From Triglochin maritima (Eukaryota; Streptophyta; Magnoliopsida; Alismatales; Juncaginaceae), in NCBI GenBank assembly GCA_963682175.1, contig OY821784.1, positions 22,177,621-22,241,620 of the forward strand: 64,000 nucleotides of DNA. Direction: 5' to 3'. This document shows, one piece after another, positions 46,502-58,511 of the stretch. The translations under genes and the position numbers were made by a program. Under the pieces are notes generated by a model. That model saw only the letters and a program-made list of their open reading frames with translations. It searched no databases and was not told where the DNA came from. Numbering within the stretch: the stretch's first letter is position 1; the number at the start of each line of letters is the position of its first letter.

Positions 46502-47265
46502 TCCTTCTTGAGGTATTTGAAGAAGTCTTTGGCTAGGACTTCAATGTCCTCATCTTCTACACTCCTCCTTGGTTGCTCAATATTTGCATGTAATCCCAAG
46601 GTAGGTTTGTTCTTGGAGGCTTCCTTCTCATTCCGATGGTTAATTTGGAGCTCATAAGCCATGAGATTTCCAATTAACTCCTCCATCTTGAGTTGGGAGA
46701 GGTCGTGCGCTTCTTCAATCGCGACCACCTTATCTTCCCAATTGTTGCTTAGCGACGGGAGGAATTTCCTTGTCATCTCTCCTTCATTTAGTTTTCTTCG
46801 AAGAACCAAAAGAGAGTTAGTAATAATGGTGAAGTGAGTGTTCATTTTGCTTATGTTTTCACCGATATTCATAGAACAAATCTCATATTTATGCATGAAG
46901 AGATTAATGCGAGTTTCCTTAGTTTTGCTATCATCCTCATGATGCATTTGTAATCTATGTCATATTTCATATACACTTTCACAACCCCTAATCTTATTAT
47001 ATTCACCATCATTAAAGCCACAATAAAGAATGTTCATGATTTAAGAATTCATCTCAATTTCTTTCATTTTGGGCCAAGAAAGTGAATCTAATTCATCTTC
47101 ATTTGGGGGTGTGAATGGATTTTGAAGAAACATCCAATACTTTAGGTCATTAGATATTAGGAATATTTTCATCCTATTCTTCCAATAATCATAATTTAAC
47201 CTATTTAGCAAAGGAGGTCGAGTTGTGCACAAACCTTCTATGTGATTAGATGATGTAGAAGTCAT
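46502..47265 (-). pseudogene. C gag, N-terminal part
   Basis: It encodes the start of a Sirevirus-like gag (MTSTSSNHIEG, then PPLLNRLNYDYWKNRMKIF, the UBN2-type motif). Two in-frame stops near 46952 and 47041 break it. The part 46947-46507 (HEYEICSM-like to DFFKYLKK) remains open. Element E interrupts it at 46501. Confidence 0.8.
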
Positions 47266-47304
47266 GCTAAAAAATACAATTAAGTATGCAATTTAGCTCA
47301 CAAG

Positions 47305-47316
47305 GCTCTCATACCA
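47305..47316 (-). other. C primer binding site, tRNA-Met type
   Basis: The complement reads TGGTATGAGAGC, one base different from the usual TGGTATCAGAGC, two bases from the 5' LTR end. This confirms the minus-strand orientation of C. Confidence 0.8.
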
Positions 47317-47318
47317 AA

Positions 47319-48839
47319 TGTAGGATCGTGAGGGTCTCTAATTCTAATCACTTTTAAGCTAATAACCTACTTGTTTAAACAATCAAAGATATGCAGCGGA
47401 ATTTAAAACAAACAAGCAAGTAAGGAGGGAGATAATGCAAACCACAATGGAGACGAGAGATTTTATAGAGGTTCGGCACCCCACCCGGGTCCTAGTCATC
47501 TCTTGCAAGCTTCGCTCGGATCACCGAGCTCCGCTCACGACTTCACTAACCACTCTCTGTTTCGGGCCGGGAGAGAACACCTTTACAACACAAACACCGC
47601 GAACACCCTCGCTTGCTTGACTTCTTCCTCTAACAATCCGACAGGGAACACTTCGGGCTTTCACTAAAATCCTTGCTTCTTGAACAACAAATGAGTGAGA
47701 CAACACTCTCTAAATATTGAGCACACTTTGAGTATGATTTGTATATGATCAAATGTGTGGAATTTAGGCTTAGAGTGTAGGATTGGGGAAATTGGAGCTT
47801 GAGAGTTTCTCTCTAGTGTATGTGACAAATGAAAGTGTGAGAGATGTCTAATTGTGTCATGGAAACTCCTATTTATGAGCTCTTAATGTATCATAGCCGT
47901 TGGGGTTAAGTTGGGTGAGAGTTGTGTAAGATACACAAAACAGAAATCTGCAAGACCCAAAACTGAGTAAGTTCGGTCGACCGGATCGGGCTGAACGGTC
48001 GACTGTTTGGTAATTTTGAACTCGGTTCGGTCGACCGGTTAAAGAACGGTCGACCGCAAAAGGCTATATTCTAGGTACACTTAAGTTATCGGTCGAACAC
48101 CGAGATAGGTTCGGTCGACCGATTTATAACACGCTCTTTGGGGTTGACAAACAATATCATATTCGGTCGACCGAAACAATGTCCACGGTCAACCAAAATC
48201 TAACAGGCAGGTCGGGTTTGTCAAGAAATCTAAGTTCGGTCAACCGAACAAGGTCCTCGGTCGACCGATAGTGAAAAGTATTTTTTGGGTGTTTGGAAAT
48301 AATACGAATACGACCGTTGGGTATATACGACAAAACAAACGGTCGGAAATTTGTTGTTACACGGTCGATCGAAAAGGTCTCGACGGTCAACCAAACTTGG
48401 GTAGCAAAACACTAATAGGATATATGATCACTCGGTTGACCGAACGGTCTGTTTCGGTCGACCGAATGTGGGCAGACAGTTTAGGTTAAGCTTTGGTGTT
48501 TTCCGGACTAAGTTTGAGTGATCTATTGAAGTCCAAATTATATGAAATTTTGTGTGTGACTTCTATAAGGAACCTAGTGTGTGTTTGAATAGTTTTTAGC
48601 TGAAGTATGTTCAATTACACAAAGTTCTTAAGACTCAAAGAAATGCAAATTACATGTCTTCAATTGAGCTTGATTACATGTCTTGACTTGAATCATTTCT
48701 TTCTTGAGTCTTGATCACCTGTAGAGGTTAGCACAAAGAAATATATATGCAATGCAACATGTGTGTTACTCTACATGATTACAATTAAGATTAGGTTGAT
48801 TAAATCATCAAAACATAGATTAAGGCCAAAAAGGCAACA
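47319..48839 (-). repeat. C 5' LTR
   Basis: 1521 bp, plus-strand ends TGTAGGATC...AAGGCAACA. It is of the same family as solo LTR J (50517-51981). On the minus strand CATAAATA (complement of 47870-47877) is the likely TATA, with the palindrome array upstream of it. Confidence 0.88.
47974..48464. repeat. CGGTCGACCG palindrome array in C LTR
   Basis: Pairs 20-24 bp apart, for example 47974 and 47996 (22 bp). Several copies carry single C-to-T or G-to-A changes (GGTCAACCG, GGTTGACCG, GGTCGATCG), as expected from deamination of methylated CpG. Confidence 0.85.
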
Positions 48840-48985
48840 CTCTTCCCCATGCAAACCACCCACAAAAGCACGAGATTAGCCCTAACTAAGGTTGAGGTTT
48901 TAATTGTGTAATAAAAGGTAATATTCATATATCATGTAATCGTGTAGTAAATAAGTATTATATATTCTTTTACTAACTAGGTAAT
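48840..48985 (+). other. Probable S1 tail and unassigned sequence
   Basis: 48845 to about 48897 loosely resembles the last 50 bp of S3 (ATTAGCCCTAAC... then GAGGTTTTA), so it is probably the end of S1 beyond C. The remainder is AT-rich with nothing recognised. Confidence 0.4.
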
Positions 48986-50458
48986 TGATTGAATCAGTTA
49001 TAATACCGCAAGTGCACGACCACGTTGAAGCAGTGGCAAATACGGGTCGGTTCACAGGGAGCGTTTGTGAGTCGAGTTCGCAATACCCGAGTGGGAAAAG
49101 AAAAGGAGATGAAGGTCGAAACTACACTACAATGCGAAAGAAATCGGAAAATAAGCAATAAAACTAGACCCCTTAGAGGTATAGAAAGAACATGGAAATG
49201 AAGATGTGTGGTGTAGTGTGTTTATTTGTGCTCATCAAAACATGTCATACATAAAATCCATAAAACTCAAATTCAACTTTGCCTCCACATGAAATAAGAT
49301 AAAATATTATCATTAAAACATACAAGATAATAATTGAAATGAAGCAAACATGTTCACATGCATAATGACATAAAATATTAATTTAGATAAAGCCAACATG
49401 AGTACATGCATGCACATGCCTTGTTCCCCTCTTCCCCTCCATTTTTATCCTAACCTCATCATTCCCCGTAAAATAGGTCACTAATCTAAGCATGTACTAA
49501 GCTTCATTCAAGAGCATTAGCACATCAAAGATAAGAGTGGAATCTCATTAGATGGTTATCAAAATCATGTGAAGCTCGAAGGATTAGATTAACACACACT
49601 TGTCCATCACATGACCAAATCACCTTCTTCTCCACCCCCAATGAGGATGGACTACTCTCTACTCATCTCTACACTAAAGAATGCATAAAAACAACATAAA
49701 CCCAAAATAGAAATGAAGCAAAATAAGATTAAGCAAACAACAATATAAAAGAAATTGCATCAAAGTAAAGACACTAAAGTAAAAAACAAGAACAAAACTA
49801 GATTAAGAAACAAAAATACAAAGTTTGCTCCTCTCCAACCCCTTATTACACTACTAAAACGGGAAACTAAAACCTACTCTAACAGAGGAAGGAGGAAGAA
49901 GGTGGAGAGGAGGGATTACAATGCTATTTATAGAAGAAATAAGAGTTTGGATAGTTTTGGGAGCAATCCAACGACTTTCATAACTTTCTCTATACTCTGG
50001 TGCACCCAATTAATCAAGTACGAGCCACGGGAGAAATTGGGGCTCAATTGGAGCAAAATGATCCGCCACTGGTGGATCATTTGTGCCCGATCGGTCCCAA
50101 ATTCTTTCAGTAGCATAAAGGTTGTATTTTGCACGTTGGGTGAAGCCTTGGTCCACTGTCTTGAACTGATTTGAGTTTAATTGGCAAAATATTGATTTGG
50201 TTCAAGTCATGTGTCACAATACTTTGCATTTCACAATCAGATCCTTTTGGGTTTTCACTTGGGTCCTTCCTGATTTGCGATCTAGTCCTTGTGCATTACA
50301 ATTGGGTCAACAAGTCTTCAATTCAGCCGATTCTTATTGCATTCAGATCCTTTTTGTTCCATTTTCTCTTCTTTATTACCTAACACTTGAAGCACAACAA
50401 CAACTCGAGTAGCACAATATTGGGGTAAAATATAGATATATACCATGAATATGATGCA
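48986..50458 (-). mobile_element. I: Athila-type LTR, diverged (solo or fragment)
   Basis: It starts TGATTGAATCAG and contains the conserved GCAAGTGCACG block (49007-49018), a TATA box (complement of 49925-49932), one near-perfect 23-bp palindrome (50058-50080, centred on CCACTGG) 126 bp upstream of TATA, and TCCTT at 50242, 50264 and 50286 (22-bp steps). No primer site or internal region follows. The outer end is uncertain and I found no target-site duplication. Confidence 0.7.
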
Positions 50459-50516
50459 TGATTTGCTACTGATTAGCAAGCGTATATAAACGGATATTGT
50501 CATGTATACACAATTA

Positions 50517-51981
50517 TGTAGGATTGTGTGGGTTATGGGTCCACTAATCCCTTTTTAAACTAATCACCTACTCGTTTTATCAATAGAGTTATATGCAGCG
50601 GAAATTAAACAATTAAACGAGCAAGTAAGAAATAATGCAAACCACAAAGACGCGTCAGTTTTTATAGAGGTTCGGCACCCCACCCGGGTCATAGTCCTCT
50701 ATTGTAAGCTTCGCTCGACTCCGCGAGCTCCGCCTACGTCTTCACTAACCACTCCCTGTTCCGGGCCGGGAGAGAACGCCTTTACACCACAAGCACCGCG
50801 AACAACCTCGCTTGCTTGAATTCTTCCTCTCACAATCCGAGAGGGACACTTCGGGCTTTCACCGAAGTCCTTGCTTCCTTTGACAAACAATTGAGTGGAG
50901 CAACACCCTCTAATTCTTGAGCACACTTGAATGAGATTGGATTTGTAATTAAAGTGTGGAAGGTTTAAGGCTTTGAGTGTGTTGGGTTTCTCTCTAATGT
51001 ATTGGACAAGTATGAGTGGGAGAGTTGTGTTAAAATGTGTTTTACAACTCCTTATATAGGCATTAGAGAGAATAGATCCGTTGGGACAAGATTTGATTGG
51101 GTTTTGTGCAAGATACACAAAGCAGAAAATTGGGCTGCAAATCTGTCCAGAAACGGTCGACCGAATGGTGAAGCGGTCGACCGAACTCTTGGGTTCGTTG
51201 AGGACACGGTCGACCGAAATATGAAATGGTCGACTGAACTCTTAAGTTTGTTGATGAAACGGTCGACCGAACAGGGTTACCGGTCGACCGAACTAATGTT
51301 TTAGTAGAGAGAAATATGGATCGGTCGAACAAAATAGTATCGACCGATAGCAGGGATTTTTTGACATGTTTAAACGGTCGACCGATCATGGTCCTCGGTC
51401 AACCGATACATGAAATGTATTTGGGGTATTTTTGGTTTAATACGAATACGACCGTTGGGTATATACGACAAGAATAACGGTCGGGAAAGTAAGTTCCAAC
51501 GGTCGACCGAAAGAGATGGTGCGGTCGACCGAAACTGGACAGGGAAACACAAACAGGATTATTTGATCATCCGGTCGACCGAACGGCCTGTATCAGTCGA
51601 CCGAATGTGGGCAGACAGTTAGGGTTCATGTTTGGTGTTTTCCGGTCTAAGTTTGGGTGATCTATTGAAGTCCAAATTATGTGAAATTTCGTGTGTGACT
51701 TCTATGAGGAACCTAGTGTGTGTTTAAATTGATTTTAGCTCAAGTATGCTCAAAATACACAAGTTCCTAAAGACTCAAAGAAATACAAAAATACATGTCT
51801 TCAAATGAGCTTGATTACATGTCTTGACTTGATTTCCTTTCTTCCTTGAGTCTTGATCACCTGTAGAGGTTAGCACAAAGCAATATATGTGCAATGCAAT
51901 AAGTGTTCTACTCTACATGATCATAATTAAGATTAGGTTAATTAAATCATCAAAACATAGATTAAGACCAAAAAGCCAACA
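50517..51981 (-). mobile_element. J: solo LTR of the C family
   Basis: J is flanked by AATTA (50512-50516 and 51982-51986). Its plus-strand ends are TGTAGGATT...AAGCCAACA and its length is 1465 bp. It is homologous to the C 5' LTR throughout. TATA on the minus strand is the complement of 51051-51058. It arose by recombination between the two LTRs of a full element. Confidence 0.93.
51154..51604. repeat. CGGTCGACCG palindrome array in J
   Basis: Clear pairs: 51154/51174 (20 bp), 51207/51227 (20, the second with two changes), 51260/51281 (21), 51572/51595 (23). All lie upstream of TATA on the minus strand. Confidence 0.88.
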
Positions 51982-52218
51982 AATTATTCATACGTCAGAT
52001 ATAAGTAAGGGTCCAACGACATGATTGTTAAATTGTTTGAATGATAGACTAACAACGAGGTCAATGGGAGAGAGAAAGAGATAGAAGAATAAGCCTCTCG
52101 AAAATAACGTTTCACATGTTAAAAAAAGAGAGGTTGTACATCTCTTTCCAAAATGTTGGTTTTACAAGAAACCCATATGCTAAAACGATGTTCATTTAGT
52201 TACCCGAACACCTAATTG

Positions 52219-52510
52219 TAGGGGAGAGCAAAATTCGGTCCGGTCCGGGTTTTTGGACCGGACCGGACCGGTCGGTCCGGGTTCGGTCCAGAAAATGTTG
52301 GTTCGGTACAGTCCGGTCCGGGTTTTGGTCCGGGAAGTTTGGGTTCGGTCCAGTCCGGTCCAGACCGGTCTTTTTTTGTTTTTTTTTTATAAAAAATCGG
52401 TTTTTGACCGGACTGGACCGGACCGGACCGATTCGGTCCGGTCCGGTCTGGTCTTCGGTCCGGACCCCGGATAAAAATCCGGTCCGGTCCGGACCGGATG
52501 CTCACCCCTA
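52219..52510. mobile_element. hAT-type MITE built of GGTCCG repeats
   Basis: 292 bp with terminal inverted repeats (TAGGGGAGAGCA on the left; complement of the right end TAGGGGTGAGCA) and an 8-bp target duplication, CCTAATTG (52211-52218 and 52511-52518), the size hAT transposases make. The interior is a large inverted repeat of GGTCCG units around a T-rich centre (52372-52398). It has no coding capacity. Confidence 0.92.
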
Positions 52511-52518
52511 CCTAATTG

Positions 52519-53534
52519 TATAGTTTTGAAGGGTATCCAAACAAGACCAAAAAGTTTATAATATGTATTTCATATTGGTGAAATTAGCTCGGATTTGAGT
52601 TTGTAGTGTTAATTAGTTGTCTCATATCCTTGATTCAAATGACAAATTATCCTTATTTTACTAATGATTAACAACAACAATCACCTTAGGCCATTATTTG
52701 TGATGAGAAATGTCTTACAATCATGTGTACATCTTAATTTTAGTTGGGTGCGACAGTAATCATCGAATTATTTAATTTTATAACACTGATTTGTTCTTCC
52801 TAAATTATTTTGTTGCGCATGCAAATCTCGTGCATTATATTAGTTTAGTAATTGTAACCAATGGCAATGAGAGTATGAGACAAAGCCGATCCGATCTCCA
52901 AATCTGTCTTTGACTTATCAAAAACGTGGCAGTGTTTTATTGGTCTAGATGACTCAAACCATTAGTCTACAGCCAATCCGGAGATGTGATAACTCGTATG
53001 CCTTCAAAATATTATCATTTATCAGTATCCTTTAGTACCTCATATATATACCTTGGATAACACTTAATTTAATTTAAAAAATTAGTTGTATACGTCAGTT
53101 TAACTTTTATCGTTTGCTATTTCTTTGTGCTCGCTATGATTCTAAGATGGCCAACGGAACCTTTAAACACGATTTTTTTGGTCGAAGATGAATCTGAAAA
53201 GAACACAATTGAATGTTTTGGTTAAACTAAAAAGTGACGAATTTGTAACTAAGCATTAGAATCGTCAGTAATGTTTTGAATTTCAAAGATGTTTGTGAAC
53301 CTATTATCTCTAAACAAAAATATAAAACCAACAGAGTTGTGTGAACCACATCTTCAGCTGATCCAACACAAAAATCATCATATCCATTACTATGCATGTA
53401 AATTCCCAAAATACTCCTCCAACACCCGAACCAAATTCATTGACCAAAAGGACATTTCCGTCCACCAAAATCCCAACCAAATTCCCTACCCAATCCAATA
53501 TGGGGAAGAATGCTGTTAGACTTCACATTCCAAC
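52519..53534 (+). other. Upstream region of the AAE14-like gene
   Basis: AT-rich and mostly free of repeats. It presumably contains the promoter and 5' untranslated region of the gene starting at 53535, but I cannot identify a convincing TATA box or transcription start. Confidence 0.5.
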
Positions 53535-53886
53535 ATGGACAACCGCATAGACCACATTTGTCAATGCCTTGGCAGGATCCTTGTTCTCCAGCATCGGACT
53601 ACCGTCACGGTGTCCGGAAATCAGGTGAGGACTGGCGAGCAATTCGTTCGCGGGGTCCTCGGTCTTGCCAATGGTTTGAGAGAGTTGGGTGTTGGCAGAG
53701 GCGATGTTGTGGCTATCATCTCGCTTAATAGGTATGTATATATGTGTATGTGTATATATATATATATGCCTTTTAGCCTTTTGAGTTGCTTCTGATGAAG
53801 TAATTCAATGTAGTGAGTGGTACGTGCAGTGGTTGCTGGCGGTCGTATTTGTTGGAGGCATTGTTGCTCCCCTCAACTATCGATGG

Positions 53887-55714
53887 GTATGTCTTTTTAG
53901 CACAAATTTGAAAAATTAGATGATTATTGTTTGTTCTCGAATAGCATAGATGACCAGAATAAAGCTTATCTGCATTCATAAAGCTTAATTATAAATGTGT
54001 TTTTCATCTTCTTAAGTGTATGGTTTTCGATTGGATTAAGTACCCAAGAACTGATTTCAACTTCCTTTTATTATCTAACGTTTGTGCATTGAAATTCGAA
54101 CGTCGGTAACATGTCTAGTGGACGAGGGCATTTAATGTGGCGCATTCCGATTTATCAGTTTGAGTACTTAATTTCTTGTTCCGGTTATAATAACTTATTA
54201 ATGTTAACACCACCAAGTGGTTTGTATGTTGAGTTGACTTTAATTGCAATGTGAAATGAGAATAGAATACAAAAGAGTAAAATTCCCCATATATTGGAGA
54301 CATAAAAGTGGTAAAAATGCGATTAATTTTTTACTTACATACCCTTCTCATATATATACATCATATTTGCTTATATATCTTTCATATTCGACGATTTTCC
54401 TATATACCCTTTGTATGTTATGTTATACGGTCCATTTTTTATGTTTAATTGATATGGCTTCTCCCAATTATGGTTGATTAAAGTTATTTTATTTTCTCTC
54501 CTCTTTCTTGTCATCTTGTCATCTCTTCTGTGCTCAAAATTTTGATACAAATTCAGCTTTTAATTCCTATTTGTGGACCTTAGCTTGATGTAGTTCAAAG
54601 TGGACACAATCAAAAGAAGCAGAAACACAATCTGAATCAAGATAAACTTTCCAAAATATTAAGAATGAAAAGAGGAGGTGGGGTGGTAGTGAAAAGGATG
54701 AAGAAACGTCAAAGGTGATGAACTAGAAATTAGTAAGGTTATATAACTTAAAAGGATATAAGTAAACTGAAAATTGCACAGAAGGTATACGAGTGAAACA
54801 GATTAAGTACACAGAGCATGCAAGGAAATGATCAACCAAACAAGCCAACTTTGGAACATAAAAGCGTTTGGGTGAACCGATTTAAGACCAAACTCCTTTA
54901 TGTCGAAGTGAAACCTAACCTATTAACGTTCCATATTTTAAAAATCAAACAAGACATTTACTAAATCTTTGTTTTATTTTAGTGGGATTACAAGATGATC
55001 CAATGCGATTCAAACTAGGAGCAATTGACCCACGAATCGTGCACTGAGGTAGATCATCATATCTCCTGTGTTTCTTTTAGTATGGTTCAACAGAGCTAAA
55101 CCGGATCGAACTGGTGTGAATCAACAATTAAACTAACTAATAAGTCTTATCCAAGAGTAATACCAGTATCATTTTTTTGAAGTTCCAAGTGTTGTATGCA
55201 ATCATCAAATGTTATATTTTGAAATTTCCATATAATTTATTTATTAACAACTTAAATTGTATAGGTTGATAATCATGTAAATGCCATAAAAATATATATT
55301 TGAAAATAGACATACGAACAAGACAATTCAACCACGTGGTTTGGCTCGATTAAATCTGTTAAATGAGGTTTATTTTGGTTATCCGGTTCATTATCAAGTT
55401 GTTTTCACAATTGAAGCAAAATTCCCAAATTCTTAGTTGAACCAACTAGTACGAGCAAGAAAAGCCCAGCAGCAAGAGTCACTCCATAGTTATGCACGTG
55501 TATGCATTAGCTGAAGCACTCACTCAACTTCCAAAACAATGGTTTATAGAAGAGTCATGCTCCATCAATTATGTTGAGTTTTTCTGTTCTTCAATTTCGT
55601 GTCGTTTTCGTGGCAATTCTGAATCGGACCGTAAGCTCAAGATGATCATAAGAATCATTTAATTGAAAATCATATTACACGATTAATCATCCGACCTGTT
55701 AACTGCTGTTTCAG
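53887..55714 (+). other. Intron 2 of the AAE14-like gene
   Basis: It runs from GTATGT (53887) to CAG (55714), AT-rich and 1.8 kb. I see no recognisable gene or complete transposon. Parts near 54245-54480 and 54600-54800 look like low-copy or old repeat sequence. Confidence 0.7.
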
Positions 55715-55847
55715 AGCTTGGAGGATGCAAGGAGAGCAATGGAGGTTGTGAGACCTGTGATGTTGGTGATGGATGAGAGTTGTAGAGAATACGCCATGCA
55801 ACTACAACACCTATCTCTTAGATACCATGTTCTCATGGGAGACCACC

Positions 55848-58037
55848 TGTTAGAACCCTAACCCGGGTTTAGGGTTAACTCGGGTTTAAGGTGTGGCTTG
55901 CATGGGGAAGGTAAGTGTGCAGGAGTTGCATGGGAAGGTGAAGGGTTGGGTTACTGTAGCATCCGAGTTTTTAAATAAGGCTCTTCTTTCTTCTTCTTTT
56001 TTTTCTTCTCCTTCCTCATTTCTTCTTCCTTCCTTGCTGGTGCGCGCGGTGAGAGCAGCTGTCGCGGAGGGGGCAGACGAGGAAGACATTCGTGCGGAGG
56101 CTTAGCGCGAGGAGACCGGAGGAGGCGACGTGCGTGAGCGGAGCTCCGGCGGTTCGTCGTCGTGGTTGAGGTATGCCGCTCCTTAGCGTGGTTTGTTTGT
56201 TAACCCTCATGTGAGGGATGCGTTGGTCGAGTCGGGGGAGGTCGAAGACCTCTCCGGCGACGCTTTTCTTCGTAAAACCTCGGCTGGCGCGAGGTTGAAG
56301 ACGACCAACGGTCGACCGGATCCTTCGGGCGGTCGACCGTTTTAGCACTGTTTGCCCGATTTTAACCTTCACCGGTCGAACGATGCCTTGTGGCGGTCGA
56401 CCGGTAGTGCATTATTGCTGTTGAGTTGGGGCTGCCTGTTGTGTTTCGGTCGACCGGGGTCTTGTGTTCGGTCGACCGGAACTTAAGTGTACTGGTTATT
56501 ATTGCATGCTTGTTCGACCGTTGCTTGTTGTCGGTCGACCGTTATATGACGTAGAAATGTAGGTTGACCCTAACTGTTATCGGTCGACCGGGACCCCTGA
56601 GTCGGTCGACCGATGGATTAAAATGTGGTATAAGACGTTCTGTTAGTTTTCGGTCGACCGGGACCCCTGAGTCGGTCGACCGATAGAGTGGTTTTAATGT
56701 TGACCAGACTCCGGATTTTGACCTCGTTCGGTCGACCGGTTTTAGACCTTTGTTCGACCATTGGGGGGTTCTGTTGTGAGCGCAGCGGTAGACCGTTTTA
56801 GGAATCCGGTCGACCGATTCCTTTCTGGAACCGGTCGACCGAATTACCTCTTCCGGTCGACCGTTTGGGCACATGACAGAATTCCTGGTTCCCTTTTTGA
56901 ACGCCAACTTTGTCCACGAAAACCCGTGTCCTCGCCTTGTGCGTGAGCCGGGAGGTGACGGTGGGCGCGTGATGCGTGCCTGCCCAGGGACCGCCGTTGG
57001 GAAGAGTGTGGGTGTTCGGGACGCGTCACCTCCATGTATGGACCGTGACTTGTGAGATGATTGTTGGCACTTTGTAGTATAGCAGGCCTGAGGGATCGTG
57101 GATCCCAGTGTTGTTATTTGTGCGGGCACGCAACTGGCGTTGGGTGAGGTGACTACCGGCCCACGGGCTACGGAGGTCGCTGCCCTGCTTTTATAGCAGC
57201 GCGGTTGGTGTTTGCGGCTCGAGGAGCCTGATGACCTGGCAGACTTCGGTCTGGTTTTGTCCGATGCTGTGCCGGACTGTTGTGTTGGACCACCGATGCT
57301 GTGCCGGTGATGCCGCCGAGGTTGTGCCGGCGATGTTGATTGTTGGGCCGAGGCTGTTCCGGCTATGTTGTTTTCCTCGGCTGGGCACCTACCGAGATGT
57401 TGTTGTTATACCTTCCGGGCGACGGCCCCGTTGGTCCCTGTGGCTCCGACCACTGAGATTTGCAGATATGTATTCTATCGGCGTGCAGGCGTGACAGAGG
57501 CTCCCTGCCGAACCCTTGAGTAGTGTAGCTGCGTGTGGGGGGTGCGATGTCGCGTGCTGTAAGGCTGCATGTGCCTGCAGTAGGTCTCCTCGGGAGACTT
57601 GTTGTTGATTGTCGGACTGAAGTCCTGTTTTACCCTTCGGGGGAACTGCTTTCCTTTCTGTTGATGCCATGACATGATACTAGTATGATAGGTTCATTAT
57701 GTAATGCATGCATGTAGGTGAGTTGGCATACGGGGTTTCCTTCTGGAAACTCAGGCATTGTTGTTTACATTTTCAGGACCGCAGTAGGTCCAGTGGGGTG
57801 GTGATCGGCGGGCACGCGCATTTTGGAGTCGGATCCTCTTCTCGGACCATTGAGGTCGGCATGATTACGTTTTATCGTCTGTTGTCATTTTGTTGTAATC
57901 ATGTATTATTTTGACAAACTCTGATGTAATTTTGGTGCACCGCTATTTGTTTATGAGAAGTAACAGTCCCGTCTTGATTATTGGGTTCCTGTGTCTTGAT
58001 TTCAATTTTTAAATTTCCACTGTTTCGGGATGTTACA
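55848..58037 (-). mobile_element. S2: solo LTR of family S in exon 3
   Basis: S2 is flanked by CCACC (55843-55847 and 58038-58042). It is 2190 bp with plus-strand ends TGTTAGAACCC...GGGATGTTACA. The minus strand is taken as sense because it begins TGTAACATCCC, and a TATA-like box (complement of 55968-55978) then lies near the 3' end. It carries the palindrome array and a CCGATGCTGTGCCGG-type array (57260-57365). No internal region remains. It inserts stops into exon 3. Confidence 0.92.
56309..56863. repeat. CGGTCGACCG palindrome array in S2 (about 18 copies)
   Basis: This is the best preserved array. Pairs stand at 56309/56330 (21 bp), 56581/56603 (22) and 56651/56673 (22), with pairs repeating roughly every 62-79 bp. 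Most copies are perfect 10-bp palindromes containing three CpG sites. Confidence 0.9.
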
Positions 58038-58511
58038 CCACCCTCTCATTCTTAACTCTTATCACAAAGGTGAAATTTACTTATTAGTTGCATTGTCAAG
58101 TTAAAATTATAAAAGTTTGTGCAATTTATGGTTTAAATAGTATGTGGTAGTGTTCAAGTTTTCTCATGTTTTCCCTGCTTGTTTTCTTGTTTTTTATTTC
58201 TTTGTTTATGAATTCATGGGTAGATTACTGTTTGTGGTTCAGTGTCCTCAATCCTTATTTGTCTTCATCGTACTCTTTACTGAAATTTCATTATTTTCAG
58301 TACAAATAGTGGAATTCAAAGAGAGACAACAAGTTTTCTTTCCGAACCACAATATATCTTCTTGAATAGGTCATTAATCATGATAAAACCTTCATAAGGA
58401 AGATTGAAGGTTACCTACCATATGTTACTTCTGATTGATAATTTTTTTTGTCATTTCTCTAGAAGTAAATGAAGGTAATATTGCAAGGGCTTTGAAGGTT
58501 TCAACTCTCTC

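Larger units (their letters stand above)
2148..48839 (-). mobile_element. C: Sirevirus-like Ty1/copia element (host of D, A and E)
   Basis: Pieces of one minus-strand copia element remain at 2148-2453, 14475-15322, 34075-34872 and 46502-48839, about 4.3 kb in all. Three Athila-like elements separate them, each flanked by a duplication of C sequence. The order from right to left is 5' LTR, primer site, gag, a VWVPKS-rich segment and a truncated 3' LTR, the normal order for a minus-strand Sirevirus. Integrase, RT and RNase H are absent: the piece after the VWVPKS segment jumps into CCCCCT-rich 3' sequence, so a large internal deletion is inferred. The flanks read CTATT (2143-2147) and CTCTT (48840-48844), a target-site duplication with one mismatch, which suggests an older insertion. 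Confidence 0.75.

Noticed and set aside
52212..52505. Gly/Pro/Asp/Arg repeat proteins on both strands
   Set aside because: They are translations of the GGTCCG repeats of the hAT MITE.
55848..55900. Telomere-like CCCTAA motifs at the S2 end
   Set aside because: Only one or two degenerate units are present, and they belong to the LTR terminus shared with S3.
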